Origin: Clostridiales bacterium UBA4959
Lineage (GTDB): Bacteria; Bacillota; Clostridia; Oscillospirales; CAG-272
Assembly: GCA_002397345.1 (NCBI GenBank)
Contig: DHAH01000118.1
Location: forward strand, 545 to 11,021
Direction: 5' to 3'
Length of the DNA: 10,477 nucleotides
Shown here: positions 7,018 through 10,477 of the stretch, piece after piece
Layout of the letters: each line of letters starts with the position of its first letter
Numbering within the stretch: position 1 is the stretch's first letter
The notes under the pieces: generated by a model
Database searches by the model: none
What the model saw: the letters and a program-made list of their open reading frames with translations, nothing else
What the model was told of the DNA's origin: nothing
Position numbers and translations under genes: made by a program

Positions 7018-7056
7018 CGCTCGGAGCGCGCTCCGTATTAGCGCTCGGAGCGCGCT
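7018..7056 (-). repeat. 15-nt direct repeat forming an 11-bp GC hairpin after the egsA-like gene
   Basis: The 15-mer cgctcggagcgcgct occurs twice (7018-7032 and 7042-7056, period 24). On the minus strand this lets AGCGCGCTCCG pair with CGGAGCGCGCT as a perfect 11-bp stem with a 10-nt loop (7025-7056), starting 4 bases after the TAA of the dehydrogenase gene. The unit also contains a 14-nt perfect palindrome (7022-7035). The following bases are CCGAGCGAATTTG, with no real U tract, so it is a possible but non-standard terminator. It ends about 7 bases upstream of the -35 box of the next promoter, so a protein-binding role is also possible. Confidence 0.6.
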
Positions 7057-7060
7057 TTGC

Positions 7061-8254
7061 TTAATTAAGCGTGCACAGCCTTAGCAGTGTGCAGCGCCTG
7101 CGCACATACGGCGCGAACTCCAGTGACAGACGCAGAAATTCCGGTGTGTCGGGCAGTCCCAGCGACGCAATATCCGTTTTGCAGGAGCAGGCGGTCATAA
7201 AATCGCGTATTAACGCCGGATCGGGCAGCGCGTTAACGGCTTCGCGGATCGCGGGGATAAAGGGGTTCAGGCGTTTCTGCGACAGTCCGATAAACGGATA
7301 ACCGCCCGCTCGCGATTGGGGCGGATTTTCATTTATAATGCCGTCGGTGAGCGCTCCGAATACGGGCGCCAGATATTCGCGCGTATAAAACCGTTCGGCG
7401 AGTCTGAAATCCTTCGCCGAGCGGTAGCGGTCAAGCAGCAGCAGCGTTGCAACGCCGACTTTTTCGCCGTGCAGCGCGGTTGTGGGCGGGTTAATGCAGT
7501 GCATTTCCCACAAATGCGAGAGGTGGTGCTCCGCGCCCGACGCGGGACGGGAGGTGCCGTATACCTGAATAGCCAAACCGGAGGTGACAAGCGCTTCCAT
7601 AAGCAGCATGCCGAATTCACGGCTTCCGGGGTCGGAGGTCATAAGTTTCTCGACAGCGGAGGATTCCAGCGCGGCAATTTCATCGTCCCAGCGTTCGCCG
7701 GTGACAACGCTCGAGATTTTCCAATCGCAAAGCGAGATGTATTTGCCCATGATGTCACCCACTCCTGACGCGGTCAGCGCGGGCGGCGCCGTCATGAATA
7801 CCCCCGGCTGCGCGAACAATGCGGCGGGCGGCGACGATGGGAACGACAGTTTTTGCCCGTTTACGGTCATAGCCGCGATACCCGACACAAAACCGTCGAC
7901 GCTCGGCGCGGTGGGGAAGGATATAAACGGCATATCAAGCCCGTGCGCCGTATAGCGTGTCAGGTCGTGTACTGTGCCCGCGCCGCAGGCGACAAGCGCG
8001 CGCTTTTTTGCCGCACGGGCGGCGAGCGCGGCGCAAAGTGCGGGATCGGCGACGACAGCTACGCCGTCAGCTTCGTCGGCGGCAAAGACATAACGTTCCG
8101 CGCCGGGGAACTCCTCGGCGGCGAAAACCTCTGTATTGGCGTCGCAGACGGCGAGGATGTTTTTCACCCCGCCGAAGTTTTCAGATATGTATTTTCGGGC
8201 GGCAAGCGCCGCGCCGTCGCCTATAATTACCGGCGAGGTTGTAAACGAAAGCAT
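7061..8254 (-). CDS. egsA: sn-Glycerol-1-phosphate dehydrogenase, EgsA/AraM type
   Basis: Member of the glycerol-1-phosphate dehydrogenase branch of the iron-alcohol dehydrogenase fold, which reduces dihydroxyacetone phosphate to sn-glycerol-1-phosphate with NAD(P)H and a divalent metal (nickel in Bacillus AraM). The 397-residue product shows CGAGTVHDLTRYTAH (90-104) in the nucleotide site, the branch hallmark FPTAPSVDGFVSGIAAMTVN (113-132), the metal Asp in GVGDIMGKY (164-172, Asp167) followed by CDW, then SRPASGAEHHLSHLWE (235-250) and LHGEKVGVAT (261-270) that supply His ligands. In Bacillus the product feeds PcrB for heptaprenylglyceryl phosphate; no pcrB is visible here, so the pathway is open. 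The C-terminal 100 residues are less conserved but unbroken. GGGGAG lies 5 nt before the ATG at 8254. It is divergent from the DUF4830 gene. A 3-dehydroquinate synthase or glycerol dehydrogenase is less likely given the TAPSVDG motif. Confidence 0.88.
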   Translation of the reverse strand: MLSFTTSPVIIGDGAALAARKYISENFGGVKNILAVCDANTEVFAAEEFPGAERYVFAADEADGVAVVADPALCAALAARAAKKRALVACGAGTVHDLTRYTAHGLDMPFISFPTAPSVDGFVSGIAAMTVNGQKLSFPSSPPAALFAQPGVFMTAPPALTASGVGDIMGKYISLCDWKISSVVTGERWDDEIAALESSAVEKLMTSDPGSREFGMLLMEALVTSGLAIQVYGTSRPASGAEHHLSHLWEMHCINPPTTALHGEKVGVATLLLLDRYRSAKDFRLAERFYTREYLAPVFGALTDGIINENPPQSRAGGYPFIGLSQKRLNPFIPAIREAVNALPDPALIRDFMTACSCKTDIASLGLPDTPEFLRLSLEFAPYVRRRCTLLRLCTLN

Positions 8255-8361
8255 ACAGGCTCCCCATCATTATAAAAATTAAATAATTTATCACCATTTA
8301 TTCATAAACTGGCTTTTTGATAAATATATTTTAACAAACATTAATATCGGAGGACGCGACC

Positions 8362-8862
8362 ATGTTTGTGTATTCTTTCAAGGCATCGACGCTGAAATTT
8401 GCCGGGATAGCGGCGGTTTCGCTCGTGCTGCTTATTACTTTGATAGCTATAATCCCGACAATCGGATCGACCCCGTCGGATAAAGGCGGGTTGCGTGCCG
8501 AAGACATGCCCGCCGCGGCGGTAAATTACGACAAGATTAAGACGGCTGAGGATCGCGTCGCTTTTTTAGCGCAGTTCGGCTGGGAGGTCCAAACGCAAGC
8601 CGCCGAGGAAGCGACGGTGACAATCCCGTCTGAGTTCGACCGCGTTTTTATGAGCTATAACGAGCTGCAGAAGCGTCAGGGGTTGGATCTGTCCAAGTAT
8701 AAACGCAAAGAAATGACGCGCTATACATATATTGTAACCAATTATCCCGAATATGACGGCGTTGTGTATGCCAACCTGCTTGTCTACCGCAGCAAAGTTG
8801 TGGGCGGCGATATATGCTCCGCCGACGTCAACGGATTTTTACACGGATTTAAAAAGAAATAA
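8362..8862 (+). CDS. DUF4830-domain membrane or secreted protein
   Basis: 166 residues. A hydrophobic segment at about 13-34 behind FKASTLKFAG predicts an N-terminal anchor or uncleaved signal, with a small soluble domain outside. From residue about 62 the chain fits the DUF4830 pattern that I recognise from Clostridia genomes: AEDRVAFLAQFGWEV, TIPSEFDRVFMSYNELQKRQ, GLDLSKYKRKEMTRYTYIV, NYP, VVYANLLVYRSKVVGGDICS and a closing GFLHGF. The function of this family is not known to me. The start is firm: GGAGG lies 8 nt before the ATG. No clear sigma-A promoter was found in the 107-base divergent gap. The next gene is 320 bases away with its own promoter, so this is probably a single-gene transcript ending at the hairpin at 9030-9053. 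Confidence 0.87.
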   Translation: MFVYSFKASTLKFAGIAAVSLVLLITLIAIIPTIGSTPSDKGGLRAEDMPAAAVNYDKIKTAEDRVAFLAQFGWEVQTQAAEEATVTIPSEFDRVFMSYNELQKRQGLDLSKYKRKEMTRYTYIVTNYPEYDGVVYANLLVYRSKVVGGDICSADVNGFLHGFKKK

Positions 8863-8956
8863 CACGAAAAATTCAAATTAAAAAGATAACCGGCACGGCG
8901 AATATCATTTAATAATAAGTTTGGATGCGTTAGCGCATGGCGTTTTATATATAATG

Positions 8957-9010
8957 TATGGGGCGGTGTCTGTGCAGAGAGCGCCGCCCCCGGCGCTCCG
9001 ACATCCCATA
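8957..9010 (+). ncRNA. Candidate structured RNA element (3' UTR or small RNA)
   Basis: Nested pairings on the plus strand: TATGGG (8957-8962) with CCCATA (9005-9010), TGTC (8967-8970) with GACA (9000-9003), and a perfect 8-bp GAGCGCCG/CGGCGCTC stem with a CCCC loop (8979-8998). An alternative, mutually exclusive stem pairs GGGGCGG (8960-8966) with CCGCCCC (8984-8990). A TATAAT stands at 8950-8955 but without a good -35 at normal spacing. It may be the 3' UTR of the DUF4830 message or a short independent RNA ending at the downstream terminator. I do not recognise a known RNA family. Confidence 0.35.
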
Positions 9011-9029
9011 GTTCAGTATAACATACTCT

Positions 9030-9062
9030 AAACCGGATTACAACATCCGGTTTTGTGTATTA
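9030..9062 (+). terminator. Intrinsic terminator after the DUF4830 gene
   Basis: AAACCGGAT and ATCCGGTTT form a 9-bp stem with a 6-nt loop TACAAC, followed on the plus strand by TGTGTATTATT, a T-rich but interrupted tail; the stem itself ends in TTT. It is 167 bases past the DUF4830 stop and well upstream of the next promoter, a sensible place to end that transcript. Confidence 0.65.
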
Positions 9063-9107
9063 TTTATTAAATGAATATAAAATGATTACATAAATCACAA
9101 GAAACTA

Positions 9108-9136
9108 TTGACAGTTGAAGGAATATATGCTATAGT
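9108..9136 (+). promoter_or_regulatory. Sigma-A promoter for the surface protein gene
   Basis: TTGACA (9108-9113) and TATAGT (9131-9136) are separated by 17 bp, and the bases TGC precede the -10, giving an extended -10. Eleven of twelve hexamer bases match consensus. The start of transcription should be near 9143, leaving about 40 nt of leader. This promoter lies inside the reading frame extension upstream of the true start, which argues against a start at the TTG of 9108. Confidence 0.88.
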
Positions 9137-9182
9137 TTTATATATAGAATGGCACATATTTTTGAAAGGAATCGTGATTAAA

Positions 9183-10421
9183 TTGAAAAAGTTCACAATT
9201 CAAAAAAGAATTATCGCCGTTATGATGACGGTGGCAATGCTATTTGTTGCGCTGCCGATTATGGCGACGGCGGCTACGACAGGATGGGAAAAATTAATTT
9301 ACTTTCGGCAGGTAACTCAGGTTGGTAGCAACACCTATTATATAAATTCCGACCTTGTGATTTATGAAGACGTTGTCGTGCCGGAGGACGTTACGCTTTA
9401 TTTAATGCCTAACGTGACACTCGCGACTTATAATAATTCAATAATGAAAGTAGCGGGCGAGTTCATTATATACGGTAACGTCTCATATGGCAGTGTAACC
9501 ACCACAGGAAACGGGAAAATATATTACCAATACGGCGGTTATCCGGGATATGGTAACCCGTGGTATCCGAACTATCCGGGCTTTCCTACATATCCGACTG
9601 ATACCAACGACTACTGGTATTGGTGGGCGATCCAGAACGGATATTATCCAGGCGGATATTATCCGGGCGGTTATTTGGGCTATTACAGCAGCTGCGCAAC
9701 GCCAAGCGCAAGCGTATCCTCCGGATCCACGGTGACGTATAATACACAGGTCACGCTGACGACCACAACGTCGGGCGCGTCGATATATTATACAACCAAC
9801 GGCTCCGCGCCGGATCAGTACTCCACGCTTTACACCGGCCCGATCTCCATAAACAAGAATGACATGACGATCAGGGCGATCGCCGTTAAATCGGGCATGA
9901 CAGACAGTGCGGTCGCGATGTTTAATTATAAAATCAAAACTGTGATCAGCTTCACCGACCTCGGCGGTAACACCGCGGCGCTCACCCCGGCGCTTATTAC
10001 ACTGGTGCAAGCGAAAATCATCCCCGACGGGACAACGCTTAATCCCGACGGTAGCGTTTCATACGATGAGCTTATCGGCTGGCTGAGGGCGGTCGGTATC
10101 GATACCTCCAAGGCGCTCATTAACGAGGATTATATTAAAAATAAAGACGCGCTGTCGTTCGAAGACCTTGCGTATGTGTCATATCGCGTGTTGATTAAGA
10201 CACCCAGCGTGCTGACCAGCCCGAAATATTCGTCCAAACAGACGCTTAGCAAGCTGGTGTTCGGATATGAGGTGACGACTACGCCGTCAATACTCCGCGC
10301 CGCCGTGATGTCGCTCGTCGAAGCGGATTTGTTCTACAACAACGATTTCCACCCGCAGAATACAGCTACCCGCGCATACGCGTTCTATATGCTCGCGAAT
10401 GTGTATAACGAGGTACATTAA
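9183..10421 (+). CDS. Secreted surface protein: Tyr/Gly/Pro-rich segment, chitobiase-type beta-sandwich, SLH-like repeats
   Basis: From a TTG at 9183 the product is 412 residues. It opens MKKFTIQKR, a hydrophobic stretch (10-27) and ATAA near 28-31, a good Sec signal peptide with cleavage close to residue 30. Residues 50-110 are beta-rich (VVVPEDVTLYLMPNVTL), resembling a short beta-helix stretch. Residues 113-170 are very rich in Tyr, Gly, Pro and Trp, with YYPGG in tandem. Residues 173-252 match the chitobiase C-terminal type domain (ASIYYTTNGSAPDQYSTLY, MTIRAIAVKSG), a common cell-surface accessory fold. Residues 254-410 look like diverged SLH repeats (ISFTDLGGN, VSYDELIGWLRAVG, ATRAYAFYMLANVY), which in intact form bind secondary wall polymers. 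No catalytic domain is seen. Start: AAAGGA is 12 nt before the TTG and only 3 nt before an alternative GTG at 9174; the MKKF start fits a signal peptide best. An outer-surface binding or structural role is inferred. Confidence 0.82.
   Translation: MKKFTIQKRIIAVMMTVAMLFVALPIMATAATTGWEKLIYFRQVTQVGSNTYYINSDLVIYEDVVVPEDVTLYLMPNVTLATYNNSIMKVAGEFIIYGNVSYGSVTTTGNGKIYYQYGGYPGYGNPWYPNYPGFPTYPTDTNDYWYWWAIQNGYYPGGYYPGGYLGYYSSCATPSASVSSGSTVTYNTQVTLTTTTSGASIYYTTNGSAPDQYSTLYTGPISINKNDMTIRAIAVKSGMTDSAVAMFNYKIKTVISFTDLGGNTAALTPALITLVQAKIIPDGTTLNPDGSVSYDELIGWLRAVGIDTSKALINEDYIKNKDALSFEDLAYVSYRVLIKTPSVLTSPKYSSKQTLSKLVFGYEVTTTPSILRAAVMSLVEADLFYNNDFHPQNTATRAYAFYMLANVYNEVH
9639..9680 (+). repeat. Tandem 15-nt repeat encoding YYPGG
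   Basis: GGATATTATCCAGGC (9639-9653) is followed directly by a copy with one base change (9654-9668) and a shortened, degenerate third unit (9669-9680). They encode GYYPG-GYYPG-GYLG within the surface protein. Such in-frame repeats can expand or contract by slippage. Confidence 0.8.
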
Positions 10422-10447
10422 TAATGAAATTCGATAGCAAATAACAG

Positions 10448-10472
10448 AGGCGCGCCGCATTGCGGCGCGCCT
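10448..10472 (+). terminator. Strong GC hairpin after the surface protein gene
   Basis: AGGCGCGCCGC and GCGGCGCGCCT form a perfect 11-bp stem with a 3-nt loop, 26 bases past the TAA. The window ends five bases later (TGGCT), so the U tract cannot be judged. Position and stability suggest a transcription terminator for the plus-strand gene, possibly acting in both directions. Confidence 0.6.
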
Positions 10473-10477
10473 TGGCT

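Larger units (their letters stand above)
8863..9182 (+). other. 320-base non-coding gap with foldable RNA, terminator and promoter
   Basis: No convincing protein frame is seen between the DUF4830 stop and the next gene. The first 80 bases are AT-rich with a small ATGCG/CGCAT hairpin near 8925-8938. From 8957 to 9010 the plus strand can fold into a long interrupted hairpin, followed by a small AGTAT/ATACT hairpin (9015-9027), the terminator-like stem at 9030-9053, an AT-rich spacer, and the promoter at 9108-9136. The separate parts are listed on their own. Confidence 0.8.

Noticed and set aside
8269..8274. TATAAT on the minus strand as the egsA promoter
   Set aside because: Transcription would begin inside the GGGGAG ribosome site and there is no -35 box at the right distance.
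9004..9056. tRNA-like string (TAGTTCAGTATAACA, then an ATTACAAC hairpin loop)
   Set aside because: No acceptor stem, no TTCGA T-arm, no D-stem of four pairs, and the hairpin loop is six bases with a 9-bp stem; it is better read as a terminator.
9108..9182. Start of the surface protein at the TTG of 9108 or the GTG of 9174
   Set aside because: 9108 is the -35 box of a strong promoter, and GTG at 9174 is only 3 nt from AAAGGA; the TTG at 9183 gives a proper signal peptide start.
9483..10010. Minus-strand open frame inside the surface protein gene
   Set aside because: Arg/Ile-rich translation without motifs, antisense to a gene with signal peptide and domains.
1..10477. Insertion sequence, prophage, CRISPR array or toxin-antitoxin pair
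   Set aside because: No transposase, integrase, regularly spaced repeat series or small overlapping gene pair of that type is visible on either strand.

Overview
The window looks like a chromosomal segment of a Clostridia-class Firmicute, most likely from the Oscillospirales/Ruminococcaceae side. The reasons are the murB-rapZ pair, the argR-recN pair, a DUF4830 lipo- or membrane protein, a sigma-A style promoter with strong AT-rich spacers, GGAGG ribosome sites, and fairly GC-rich coding sequence (many gcg/cgc/ggc codons) separated by AT-rich gaps. This assignment is inferred from gene content, not from an rRNA or a database match.

Left to right: positions 1-8254 are all read from the minus strand. 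In transcription order these genes are an sn-glycerol-1-phosphate dehydrogenase (egsA/araM type, 8254-7061); a membrane-anchored protein with a degenerate LytM/M23 domain (6932-5298); argR (5285-4809); recN (4685-2991); tyrS (2872-1646); murB (1489-566); and rapZ, which runs off the left edge (490-1). A near-perfect sigma-A promoter (TTGACA, 17 bp, TATAAT) at 6983-7011 starts the LytM-argR-recN unit. Positions 8362-10421 are read from the plus strand: a short DUF4830 membrane protein (8362-8862), then a 320-base non-coding gap holding foldable sequence, a terminator-like hairpin and a second strong sigma-A promoter (9108-9136), then a secreted surface protein (about 9183-10421) with a Tyr/Gly/Pro-rich segment, a chitobiase-type beta-sandwich and SLH-like C-terminal repeats. 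A strong GC hairpin follows that gene at the right edge.

Functionally the left part is housekeeping: peptidoglycan precursor synthesis (MurB) with its usual partner RapZ, tyrosine charging, arginine-responsive control (ArgR) and double-strand break repair (RecN). The right part is envelope-directed: the LytM-like protein, the DUF4830 protein and the SLH-like surface protein are all predicted to sit outside or across the membrane. I see no mobile element, CRISPR array, rRNA or complete tRNA. No clearly new multi-gene system is visible. The items most worth a second look are the LytM-like protein that has lost almost all zinc ligands, the foldable RNA region at 8957-9053, the aromatic-rich surface protein, a possible 10-codon leader frame before the LytM gene, and recN without a Shine-Dalgarno site behind a hairpin.
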